Assembly (NCBI GenBank): GCA_934678915.1
Contig: CAKUSF010000051.1
Span: forward strand, 1 to 14,026
Source: an uncultured Bacteroidales bacterium
GTDB taxonomy: Bacteria > Bacteroidota > Bacteroidia > Bacteroidales > UBA932
DNA length: 14,026 bases
Direction: 5' to 3'
In this document: positions 1 through 7,786 of the stretch, piece after piece
Layout of the letters: each line of letters begins with the position of its first letter
Numbering within the stretch: position 1 is the stretch's first letter
The notes under the pieces: generated by a model
Databases searched by the model: none
Told to the model about the DNA's origin: nothing
The model's input: only the letters and a program-made list of their open reading frames with translations
Made by a program: the position numbers and the translations under genes

Positions 1-1230
1 TTCATCGGAATAGTCGGAATAGCTGACCCGATCAGGGAAGATGTGAGGGAGGCTATCGACACTTGTTCCGGCCACGCCGGAGTCCGGGTAATCATGGTGA
101 CAGGAGACAACGCACTTACCGCCAGCGAGATAGCCCGCCAGGCCGGAATCATCAGCAAGTCTGAGAGCGATCCTCTGACAATCACAGGCTCCGAGTTTGC
201 CGCCAAGAGTGATGAATATCTCAAAAAAGAGGTTCTGCCTACCCTCAGGGTTCTCTCACGTGCCAGGCCTGAGGACAAAGTCCGTCTTGTCACTCTTCTC
301 CAACAGATGGGCGAGGTCGTCGCGGTCACCGGTGACGGGACGAACGATGCCCCGGCCCTGAAAAAGGCTCAGGTAGGACTCTCGATGGGAGACGGAACGG
401 CAAGGGCTAAGGAGGCCAGTGACGTGACGATCATCGACAACTCGTTCTCCAGCATAGGGAAAGGCATCCTGTGGGGGCGTTCCTTGTACTTGAACATCAA
501 GCGTTTCATCCTGTTCCAGATGACAATCAACGTCTGCGCCTGCCTGATCGTGCTGCTGGGAGCGTTCATCGGTCTGGACTCCCCTCTTACCGTCACCCAG
601 ATGCTGTGGGTGAACCTGATAATGGACACATTCGCCGCGATGGCCCTGTCATCCCTGCCGCCTGACCGCCGGGTTATGGAAGACAAGCCTCGTGACCAGA
701 AAAGCCACATCATAGACCGCCCGATGGCGAAACGGATAGCCTTTTCGGGAATATTGTTCTTTGCCTATCTCGCCCTTCTGTGGCAGCTTTTGTGGCAGAT
801 GGACATCAGCTCGGTAAAGGACCTTCTTCACTGGGACGTGGCGGGGAGATTTTTCACTGGAGCGTTCTCTGCCCACACCAAGGCCCACCTGTCCGGCTAC
901 GAACTGGGCGTGTTCTTCACGACATTCGTGCTGCTTCAGTTCTGGAATCTGTTCAACGCCAGATACTTCAAGACTGGCGGCAGTGCTCTTCAAGACATTC
1001 TTGATTTCTTCTTCAACCGCAAGAGATTCAAGGACTCAGCCTGCTACGGCTGCCTTCTGGTGGCTGGAATCATCCTTGTCGGCCAGTTCCTGATCGTCAA
1101 CTGTTTCGGAGCCTTCTTCGAGGTCTCTTCCCTCCCTCTCGCCGACTGGGGCTGGATCCTCCTCTGCACCTCACCGGTACTCATCATCCCGGATCTCTAC
1201 CGATTCATCCGCGCCAGGATATTGAGGTAG
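1..1230 (+). CDS. Calcium-transporting P-type ATPase, C-terminal part (5' truncated by window)
   Basis: The frame is open from base 1 with no stop, so the gene starts outside the window; the GTG at 43 is internal. The 409 visible residues cover the end of the P domain and the C-terminal membrane domain. Seen: the hinge motif MVTGDN (residues 32-37 of the visible part), TGDGTNDAPALK (110-121, Mg2+-binding aspartates of P-type ATPases), then about six hydrophobic segments. The segment with FQMTINVCA (172-180) and the segment WVNLIMDT (203-210) match TM5 and TM6 of PMCA/SERCA-type Ca2+ pumps, where the Asn and Asp bind calcium. Expected role from the family: ATP-driven export of Ca2+ across the inner membrane. 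The phosphorylated Asp and nucleotide domain lie upstream and cannot be checked, so substrate specificity rests on TM5/TM6 alone. The gene ends in TAG and is convergent with the AAA-ATPase gene. Confidence 0.9.
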   Translation, partial: FIGIVGIADPIREDVREAIDTCSGHAGVRVIMVTGDNALTASEIARQAGIISKSESDPLTITGSEFAAKSDEYLKKEVLPTLRVLSRARPEDKVRLVTLLQQMGEVVAVTGDGTNDAPALKKAQVGLSMGDGTARAKEASDVTIIDNSFSSIGKGILWGRSLYLNIKRFILFQMTINVCACLIVLLGAFIGLDSPLTVTQMLWVNLIMDTFAAMALSSLPPDRRVMEDKPRDQKSHIIDRPMAKRIAFSGILFFAYLALLWQLLWQMDISSVKDLLHWDVAGRFFTGAFSAHTKAHLSGYELGVFFTTFVLLQFWNLFNARYFKTGGSALQDILDFFFNRKRFKDSACYGCLLVAGIILVGQFLIVNCFGAFFEVSSLPLADWGWILLCTSPVLIIPDLYRFIRARILR

Positions 1231-1242
1231 ATGTGCTTCAAC

Positions 1243-1266
1243 GTCGCTTCGACAAGCTCAGCGACC
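1243..1266. repeat. REP-like palindromic repeat, copy A
   Basis: A 24-bp imperfect palindrome lies between the convergent stops of the P-type ATPase and the AAA-ATPase genes. Its arms are GTCGCT and AGCGAC around the shared core TCGACAAGCTC. Near-identical copies occur at 12587-12610 and 12625-12648. Arm differences between copies A and B are compensatory (G-C pair here, A-T pair there). It could act as a bidirectional terminator or be a dispersed REP element. Confidence 0.7.
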
Positions 1267-1278
1267 GGAAAGTGTCGA

Positions 1279-2820
1279 TCACACGACCTTCCAGCCGTCT
1301 ATGCGACGATCTACGGTGGAGAAGTTGACACCTATCTTGAATATCTTCCTGTCGTCATCGGCGAACGGACGCGCGTAGCCCTTCTCTTCGATCTGGCCCA
1401 GGGCCTCGTCAGCGGTGGAATTGATCTTGATCTCGATGATGTAGATGTACTCCTTGGTCTGGATCAGGACATCAATACGACCGTTGGAGGTCATTCGCTC
1501 CACCTCTACATATTCCCCCATCAGCTCAAAGATGATGTACATCGCGTACTGGAAATCCTTCTCACAATCGCCCTGAATCTGGTAGTTGGTCCGTGCGAAA
1601 AGTGCGTCAAGCCGTTCCATAAAACTCTCAGGATTGCCAGAGCGGATGTCACGTGTCATTCTGGCTATGAGCACAGTAGGACTGTCCGCGTTTGTCTGCG
1701 TGTAGTATGGCATAAGAAAGTTCAGGAAACCGTGCCTGACCTCAAGGTTCGGAAATCCCAGATGGTAAATCTGCAGGTCCGGCTCATAATCCTTGATGGT
1801 GAGGTAGCCGCTCTGGTAGAGAAGCGGGACTGGATTGAGGAAAGCAGAATTGATGTCCGTCAGCAGTGACGAATCCGCCTCCTGGTCAGACAGACGGGTG
1901 ACATCATAGGAGGTCTCCATCATCACCTCCACCAGAAACGAAGGCGTACCTGTCTCGAACCAGTACTCCTTGAACCTCATACTTGCGAAAGTGTTGAGCA
2001 GACTGAAAGGATTATATACTCCGACAGAGTCCTCACAAAAATGATAGCCGTCATACATCAACGCCAGTTTACGATAGCAATCATCTTCAGAGAGTTTATT
2101 CCTCTCGGCCAGTTCTCTGACGCTCTCAGCAAAATATTCCCTAAGATCAATCTCTGAAACGCCACAGAGGTCCGCATAATCCCCATCCATCGATATGTCC
2201 CGCAGATTGTTAAGCCCACTGAACACACTCATCTTCCCGATCTTGGTGACGCCTGTTAGGAAGCCGAAGCGGATGAACTCATCCTTGACCTTCATCACAC
2301 TGTAGAAGCCCTGAAGCATATCACGGAATTTCTCCCGAAGTTCAGGGCGGCTCAGGTTGTCGATGATCGGTTTGTCATATTCATCGATCAGGATGACAAC
2401 CTGACGGCATGTCTTGCCATAGGCGCACTCTATTATATTATCAAATCGAACCGAAATGGTTTTATATTCATTGACGATGCCGAATCTAGCCTCAAGGGTG
2501 TCAAGTTGTTTTTGCAGTTTATCCTCCAAAGCCTCGCTGTCAGAATAATTTGCGCCGCCAAGATCGAAGTGCAGTACTGGATACTCGACCCAGTCCTTCT
2601 CCAATGAGGCGATGGCCAGTCCGTCAAACAGATCCTTTTTCCCTTGGAAATATGCTTCCATCGTTGAGAGCAGCAGGCTCTTGCCAAACCTCCGAGGGCG
2701 GCTCAAAAAGTAATATTTTCCAGTCGTTGCAAGCCTGTGCACAAGAGCTGTTTTGTCAACATAGACATACCCATTTCTTCGGATGCCTTCAAAGCTTTGT
2801 ATTCCTATCGGGTAAAGCAT
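1279..2820 (-). CDS. AAA-ATPase with C-terminal PD-(D/E)XK nuclease-like domain
   Basis: A 513-residue protein of the family common in Bacteroidales (Pfam AAA-ATPase_like followed by PD-(D/E)XK nuclease superfamily). The N terminus MLYPIGIQSFEGIRR and the following YVDKT are typical of the family. Seen: Walker A-like RPRRFGKS (about residues 41-48), Walker B ILIDEYDKP (about 143-151), a FLTGVTKIGK stretch likely near sensor 1, and a C-terminal GRIDVLI...IYIIEIK pattern fitting the D...ExK nuclease core. ATG at 2820 is preferred over an in-frame GTG at 2847 because an AAAGGA-like ribosome site sits 7 bases upstream of it and because the GTG falls inside the probable -7 promoter element. The physiological role of the family is unclear; mobile-element-like spread and a part in DNA processing or defence have been suggested. 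It stands alone, with no partner gene beside it. Confidence 0.88.
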   Translation of the reverse strand: MLYPIGIQSFEGIRRNGYVYVDKTALVHRLATTGKYYFLSRPRRFGKSLLLSTMEAYFQGKKDLFDGLAIASLEKDWVEYPVLHFDLGGANYSDSEALEDKLQKQLDTLEARFGIVNEYKTISVRFDNIIECAYGKTCRQVVILIDEYDKPIIDNLSRPELREKFRDMLQGFYSVMKVKDEFIRFGFLTGVTKIGKMSVFSGLNNLRDISMDGDYADLCGVSEIDLREYFAESVRELAERNKLSEDDCYRKLALMYDGYHFCEDSVGVYNPFSLLNTFASMRFKEYWFETGTPSFLVEVMMETSYDVTRLSDQEADSSLLTDINSAFLNPVPLLYQSGYLTIKDYEPDLQIYHLGFPNLEVRHGFLNFLMPYYTQTNADSPTVLIARMTRDIRSGNPESFMERLDALFARTNYQIQGDCEKDFQYAMYIIFELMGEYVEVERMTSNGRIDVLIQTKEYIYIIEIKINSTADEALGQIEEKGYARPFADDDRKIFKIGVNFSTVDRRIDGWKVV

Positions 2821-2846
2821 ACTCCAGTCCTTTAGTTCATTCCACA

Positions 2847-2854
2847 CAAAGGTA
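2847..2854 (-). promoter_or_regulatory. Bacteroidetes -7 promoter element for the AAA-ATPase gene
   Basis: On the minus strand the sequence reads TACCTTTG, an exact match to TAnnTTTG. It ends 26 bases upstream of the ATG at 2820, giving a short leader. No clear -33 TTG is seen at the expected distance, so the match is partial. Confidence 0.55.
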
Positions 2855-2881
2855 ATAACTTTTTATGAATATGAAGACATA

Positions 2882-2921
2882 AACTCCGCTCCCGTCTGAG
2901 GTAACAGGCGGGAGCGAAGTT
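2882..2921 (-). terminator. Hairpin after the lipoprotein operon, probable terminator
   Basis: The arms are 2882-2897 and 2906-2921, with a GC-rich core (CGCTCCCG / CGGGAGCG), an 8-base loop, one mismatch and one wobble pair. It lies 40 bases past the stop of the FISUMP-type lipoprotein gene and before the AAA-ATPase promoter. The T-run after it is short (GTTT), so termination is likely but not certain. Confidence 0.65.
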
Positions 2922-2960
2922 AATTTGTTATTTACTAATCAGAATGTTGACCTTCACGGA

Positions 2961-5252
2961 TTAATTTGATACCGGACGGATCTCCCAACCTTTCCAGCGA
3001 CCCGATCCCACAACCATAGAACCACTTTTCTCAGTAAACACATATAAACTATATGCATCTTGCAACTTATTCACATTAATGGTTGAGCTCCAGTAATATT
3101 TCCCAGATAAGAAGAAGATACTGTTCCCTTCATAACCAGAGATTTTACTTGTCACTGAAATGCCTTTCTTCGCATCATCGTATTTCCACTCAAAATTCTT
3201 TTCATTAAATAACTTTTGGAACTCATCTAAGGTCGGTGTACGCCAGGTGCCTTTCCAGTTGACGGTGGCGGCATCATCGCCTGACATAAGAACGGTCAGG
3301 CCATCAGTGGAATTGTACTTGGTATAGTTCCCGTTATCGTACCATTTGTGATTCCCAAAAGAATAATCAGATTTCGTCTCCGTCTCACCCCATGCGAATT
3401 TCGATCCGGCTTCCTCAGGAGTTGACGCGCCTATGTTGCAGGTGGCCCATTTCAGGCCGTCTCCCATCTCGACATATTCGTGGCCGTTGATTTCCTTCTT
3501 CGGATCCAGACGGCCGTCCACGACTTTAAGAGGAACGAAGCCGGAGGAGATTTCCCAACCTTGCTCGGCATCCTCAATGAGAAGCTTCGCGTAAGTTGTA
3601 TATGACCACGCAGCATCAAAGAATGTTGCCGAAGAGCTCTTGATGGCCTCAGCCGAAGCCTTGACAGCTATCACACCGTTTGATTCCGGCACGATACTTT
3701 TGACGGTAAGATCAATTGCCCTCCATTGACCTCTTCCCCAATCCACGTAGGCTTGCATCTTCACATTGCCCGCATTCAATTTAGACACAACAGCTGCGGG
3801 ACGAACCTCAAACCTCATCAGGAACGCCTTATCCTCCCTGTACACATTATGCACACCGTCTGAATACTCCGGACGATAGGTCACAGACTGGATCTTGTTA
3901 CCTATCACACTCAAGGCATTGTTCATCTTTTCAATCGCGGAACTAATCCTGTCCTCACAGTCTTTGATCCGGCTTTCCCAATCGTTGAAAATCTGAGTAA
4001 TCCTATCATTGAGGGTCTTGATCTCATTCTCCAGTTTGGTATTCAGACTACCCTCAAGGGCGGAGATCGCATCCTTTATGGCCTTATTGTAAGCATCGGT
4101 GATGTCGGTCTTAGCCTTCTCCAAATCCGAGTTCAGGGCGGAGATTGCCTTGGTGTTGTCCGCAATGTTCTTCTCGGTCTCGGCCAAAGTCTCTTTCAAT
4201 TTGGTGATGTCGCCCGTGTTGGCGTCAATCAAGCCTTTAAGGAGAGTCTTCTGAGCCTCAAGCTGACTTTCAAGGTCATTCTTCTGGGCTTCAAGGGCAG
4301 CCCTGGTCTCCTCGATTGTCCAGTAGGCGGTCAGTTTCTCGTTCACCCAAGCCTTAAGGGATTTCTCCAAGTCCTCAATGGAGGTCTTAAGCTTTTCGGC
4401 CCAAGCCTTCTCCAACTCTTCGGAAGCTGTTGCAATCGCTGAGGTGTAGGCTGAAGTGATGTCTGCAAGCTCTTTGTCAATCCTACCGTTCAAGCCAGCG
4501 ACCTCATCCGCAATCTTACCCTCAAGTTCAGTGAGGGACTTTTTCAAATCATCAGAGAACTTCTTCGTGAGGCGTTCCTCAAGGTTTGTCAAGGAAGTGT
4601 TCAGACCACTGATCTCGGAATTGATTCCAGCAATTTGCTCCACGATGCCGTTGTACTGCGAAAGTGTTGCGAACGCTGCGTTCGCCCAGTCCTTTGTGCC
4701 TTTGAGTTCCTTATCGACATAGTCCTTAAGGTCAGAGATCTTCTTCTCCAACTCTGCGTCCTTCGCCTTAAGGTCTGCGATGGTGTTGTTTATGGCTGTC
4801 AGTTTGCCTTCGACCTCGGTCTTCGCAGACTCAAGGTTGGCAAGAATCTCGCCCTTGGCTGTTTTAATCGCCTCGATGAGTTCTTCCTTGTTCTTCTTGT
4901 CGCTCGCCTGAAGTTCCTTCACTGCGTTCTCAAGCTCGGATTTCACAGCTGCAATGCTCGTCTCATTGTCAGAGATGGACTTGCGGAGAGATTCAGCTGT
5001 ACCCTCCATGTCTGTGATCATGTCCTTGAGCTCCTTGTCTGCCTGCTCAAGTTTCGGAAGAGAGGCGTTGATGCCTTCAATCTGCTGGTTGATCGACTTG
5101 ATCTGATTAGCCTGATTGCTCTCAATCTCATCAATCCTCTTGTTAAGGTTTTCGATGTCCTTGTCATAATCCGCGCAGCCGGAAGCCACAAGGGCGATCG
5201 CACCGAACAGGGCGGCAATATATTTTTTCATATTCATTGTGTTTATATTCAT
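2961..5252 (-). CDS. Coiled-coil lipoprotein with C-terminal FISUMP-like domain
   Basis: A 763-residue predicted lipoprotein with signal peptide and lipobox ending VASGC (Cys26), so probably lipid-anchored in the outer membrane and possibly surface exposed. Layout: residues about 28-450 form a long heptad-rich, Lys/Glu/Asp/Leu-rich coiled coil without Pro-rich breaks; KIQSV (453-457) and MRFEVRP (479-485) mark a compact beta-rich domain to about 580; residues about 588-763 resemble the FISUMP (Fibrobacter succinogenes major paralogous) domain, with WATCNIGA, FAWGE, WRTPTLDEFQKL, YYWSST and EIRPV. The N-terminal region resembles proteins annotated DUF4988/PL29 N-terminal, but no lyase catalytic domain is seen. 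ATG 5252 is 7 bases after the upstream gene's stop; a second in-frame ATG at 5231 gives the more usual MKKYIAAL signal start. The upstream neighbour is a paralog with a different head. The ligand is unknown. Confidence 0.85.
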   Translation of the reverse strand: MNINTMNMKKYIAALFGAIALVASGCADYDKDIENLNKRIDEIESNQANQIKSINQQIEGINASLPKLEQADKELKDMITDMEGTAESLRKSISDNETSIAAVKSELENAVKELQASDKKNKEELIEAIKTAKGEILANLESAKTEVEGKLTAINNTIADLKAKDAELEKKISDLKDYVDKELKGTKDWANAAFATLSQYNGIVEQIAGINSEISGLNTSLTNLEERLTKKFSDDLKKSLTELEGKIADEVAGLNGRIDKELADITSAYTSAIATASEELEKAWAEKLKTSIEDLEKSLKAWVNEKLTAYWTIEETRAALEAQKNDLESQLEAQKTLLKGLIDANTGDITKLKETLAETEKNIADNTKAISALNSDLEKAKTDITDAYNKAIKDAISALEGSLNTKLENEIKTLNDRITQIFNDWESRIKDCEDRISSAIEKMNNALSVIGNKIQSVTYRPEYSDGVHNVYREDKAFLMRFEVRPAAVVSKLNAGNVKMQAYVDWGRGQWRAIDLTVKSIVPESNGVIAVKASAEAIKSSSATFFDAAWSYTTYAKLLIEDAEQGWEISSGFVPLKVVDGRLDPKKEINGHEYVEMGDGLKWATCNIGASTPEEAGSKFAWGETETKSDYSFGNHKWYDNGNYTKYNSTDGLTVLMSGDDAATVNWKGTWRTPTLDEFQKLFNEKNFEWKYDDAKKGISVTSKISGYEGNSIFFLSGKYYWSSTINVNKLQDAYSLYVFTEKSGSMVVGSGRWKGWEIRPVSN

Positions 5253-5259
5253 TAAGTTA

Positions 5260-7746
5260 TTATTTTGTTATTATTTTGCAACGACCTTTATTGAGCGGTT
5301 CGCCTCCGGCAATTTGTGAATTATCGACCCATCTTCTCACAGCTTTCACGGTCTTATCATTGCAGTTCCTGACGTAAATATAAAAATCGCGTTTTCTGCA
5401 GTTGATACCGGTGAAAACCCACCACTCATAGACTTTTGGCAGTCTTCCTCCAGTGTAGTTGGCAAGATCCCAGTTATCCATATACACTTTTTTAAGTGAC
5501 GTACAGTTACAGAGCATCTCAGAAACTCTATCAATCTGACTCATATTCCATCCCGAAAGGTCCAATGTCTCTAAATTACTGCAACAATAAAACGCTTGAT
5601 ACATCTCCTTAGGTTTAGGATTCCAAGACGATATTTTCAAATCGGACAGCCTAGTACACCAAGCAAACATATTCATAAAATTATCGACTTTCGAAACATC
5701 CAATTTTTCCAAATCCGCAGATTCAAGTTTGTATTGGTTACAAAAGCTCAATTCTCTATAAATGCCTGATTCACCAACAGCTACATTCCTGCACACCTTT
5801 ATTCTCCTCAATGTGGCGTTTTTATCTTCGTCCCAACTCTTTCTACTTAGGTTGAGCAATAGTTCGCCAATCTCGGCCCCTGTAAAGTCAATCCTACCAT
5901 AGGTGTGCTTCCTGTTCAGTATACCACCCTCTTTACTATAACCTCTCACTCCTGCTATCTCACTGTCCGGCAGCATCTTTCCGTCAATTGTCTCATAGCG
6001 GATCACCGGATCCTCAAGAGCTTGAGCCTTAAGAGGAACATACTTCGTGCTGAGATCTCCGACAGCAACGGCCACACTCGCTGGAATCTTGCCGTCAATG
6101 AAAGCCTTATCGATCTTGGATGCGTCAATGGTAACGGTAATGACTCCTGACGCGTTACTAAAATCAGTTATGTCCAGCTCCTCAACATCACCGGTGGCAG
6201 CCCTGGTCTTGGTGTAAAGCAGACGGGCAGACAGCAACTCCGCGGTTATGTTGGCCGCTTCAGTTGCCGGACGTACCTCAAACCGGAACTTGATGTACCG
6301 GTAATTCTCACTGCCAGGGAAATCCTTATCTCCTTTGTCGTAATAAAGGGTCTCCTTTCCATCCGTGGAAGTCGGGAACCAAGACACTGACTGGATTTTT
6401 GCAGCCTGACTGGCATTCAGGAACTCTGACAGTTTGGCTTCCAGTTCATCAACAGAAGTTTCAAGAGATGTGACTTCCCCCTCAATGTCGGCCTTCTTTT
6501 TGTCAAGTTCGCTATTTACAGAGGAAATCCGCGTCTTGATTTCATCAGGGAAACTGCCTTCAAATTTAGTTACAGCATCGTTAATCGCTGCCGTGTAGGC
6601 GTTGGTCAAGTCAATTTTCGCCTGCGCCAAATCGTTCTCAAAGGTTTTGAGATCAGCTGCATTCTGCGCCACCGCTCCATCAAGTTCCGTAAGCTTGTCA
6701 TTCAAAGTCTTGAGGTCGCCAACGTTCGCATTGATCAGTCCGTTCAGGAAAGTCTTCTTTGCCTCAAGTTGCCCCTGAATGTCAGTCATTTGAGCTTCCA
6801 GTTCAGCCTTGACCTCCTCTATTGTCCAATAGCCGGTGAGAGTTTCGTTGACCCACTGCTTCATCGAAGCCTCGCAGTCATCAATGGACTTCTTAAGGCT
6901 AGCTTTCCAAGCCTCCTCTATCGCATCTCGCGCTTTGGCAATGGCAGCGGTGTACGATTCTGTTATGGCCTTAACCTCATTATCAAGCCTTTCGTTCAAC
7001 TCAGTCACCACATCACCAAGTTTGGACTTGATGCGGTCAGAAGCATCAGTCAAATCTTTTGGATATTTCTCCGTCAGACGAGTTTCCAAATCAGTCAATG
7101 AAGTCTTAAGACCGGCAATTTTTTTGTTAAGACCTCCGATTTTCACCACGATGGAATCGTACTGTTTCAATGTCATGAAAGTGACAGTCATCCAGTCCTT
7201 TGCATCCTTAAGTTCCTTGTCCGCATAGGTTTTAAGATCCGAGATCTTCTTCTCAAGGTCAGAATCCTTCTTCTCCAGATCCTTCAATGTGTTTTCCACA
7301 TCGCCTAGCTTGCCCTCAAGTTCAGTCTTGGCAGCTTCCAAAGTTGAAATCAAAGTTGCCTTCTCTTTGCTCAAAGACTCCAGAAGTGCCTCTTTGTCTG
7401 CCGTGTCACTGTTTTTTAGAGCCTCCACAGCCTTCTCAAGATCTGACTTAAGGTCAGAGATACTCCCCTCGTTAGCCTTGATGGACTCACGAAGACCATC
7501 GGCTGTCTTCCGGAGACTTTCAATCATTCCTTTCAGATCAGCATCAGCCTTTTCCAGTTTAGGAATGGTGTTGCCTATCGCATCTGCTTGTTGCCCAACC
7601 GATGCAATCTGATTGTTCTCGACAGCCTCTAGCCTCTTCTCCACTTCATCGATCTTGGATGAATAATCCGTACAACCGACGGCAAGAGCAAGACACCACA
7701 GCGAGGCCGCCATGGCTTGGCCTGTCTTTCTTAATAACTTATTCAT
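5260..7746 (-). CDS. Coiled-coil lipoprotein with C-terminal BspA/DUF285-like leucine-rich repeats
   Basis: An 828-residue predicted lipoprotein. Start ATG 7746 (MNKLLRKTG) is chosen because it gives a normal signal peptide with lipobox LAVGC (Cys25); in-frame upstream ATGs at 7755 and 7770 would only lengthen it. Residues about 28-448 are a coiled-coil stalk clearly paralogous to the downstream gene (shared SDLEKKISDLK, YWTIEE, AYTAAI patterns), then KIQSV (450-454) and RFEVRP (488-493) open the shared beta-rich domain. The C-terminal 170 residues differ completely: repeats such as LETLDLSGWNMSQIDRVSEM (726-745) fit DUF285/BspA-type leucine-rich repeats, which in other bacteria occur on surface proteins and adhesins. 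This head holds ten Cys. The gene starts 40 bases after the seven-TM gene and ends 7 bases before the next, so co-transcription is likely. Binding partner unknown. Confidence 0.85.
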   Translation of the reverse strand: MNKLLRKTGQAMAASLWCLALAVGCTDYSSKIDEVEKRLEAVENNQIASVGQQADAIGNTIPKLEKADADLKGMIESLRKTADGLRESIKANEGSISDLKSDLEKAVEALKNSDTADKEALLESLSKEKATLISTLEAAKTELEGKLGDVENTLKDLEKKDSDLEKKISDLKTYADKELKDAKDWMTVTFMTLKQYDSIVVKIGGLNKKIAGLKTSLTDLETRLTEKYPKDLTDASDRIKSKLGDVVTELNERLDNEVKAITESYTAAIAKARDAIEEAWKASLKKSIDDCEASMKQWVNETLTGYWTIEEVKAELEAQMTDIQGQLEAKKTFLNGLINANVGDLKTLNDKLTELDGAVAQNAADLKTFENDLAQAKIDLTNAYTAAINDAVTKFEGSFPDEIKTRISSVNSELDKKKADIEGEVTSLETSVDELEAKLSEFLNASQAAKIQSVSWFPTSTDGKETLYYDKGDKDFPGSENYRYIKFRFEVRPATEAANITAELLSARLLYTKTRAATGDVEELDITDFSNASGVITVTIDASKIDKAFIDGKIPASVAVAVGDLSTKYVPLKAQALEDPVIRYETIDGKMLPDSEIAGVRGYSKEGGILNRKHTYGRIDFTGAEIGELLLNLSRKSWDEDKNATLRRIKVCRNVAVGESGIYRELSFCNQYKLESADLEKLDVSKVDNFMNMFAWCTRLSDLKISSWNPKPKEMYQAFYCCSNLETLDLSGWNMSQIDRVSEMLCNCTSLKKVYMDNWDLANYTGGRLPKVYEWWVFTGINCRKRDFYIYVRNCNDKTVKAVRRWVDNSQIAGGEPLNKGRCKIITK

Positions 7747-7786
7747 AAATACCATTTTGAGATTATACATATATTCTGTGTCTATC

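Noticed and set aside
1231..1869. 212-codon open frame on the plus strand directly after the P-type ATPase stop
   Set aside because: It is the antisense shadow of the AAA-ATPase gene, which carries clear Walker and nuclease-like motifs; the plus-strand product has no recognisable domain.
2821..2847. GTG start nine codons upstream for the AAA-ATPase
   Set aside because: It overlaps the probable -7 promoter element, and the family N terminus begins at the ATG at 2820.
4635..5255. 206-codon plus-strand open frame opposite the FISUMP-type lipoprotein
   Set aside because: It is an antisense reading of low-complexity coiled-coil codons (Leu/Lys/Glu) and lacks any plausible start signal or domain.
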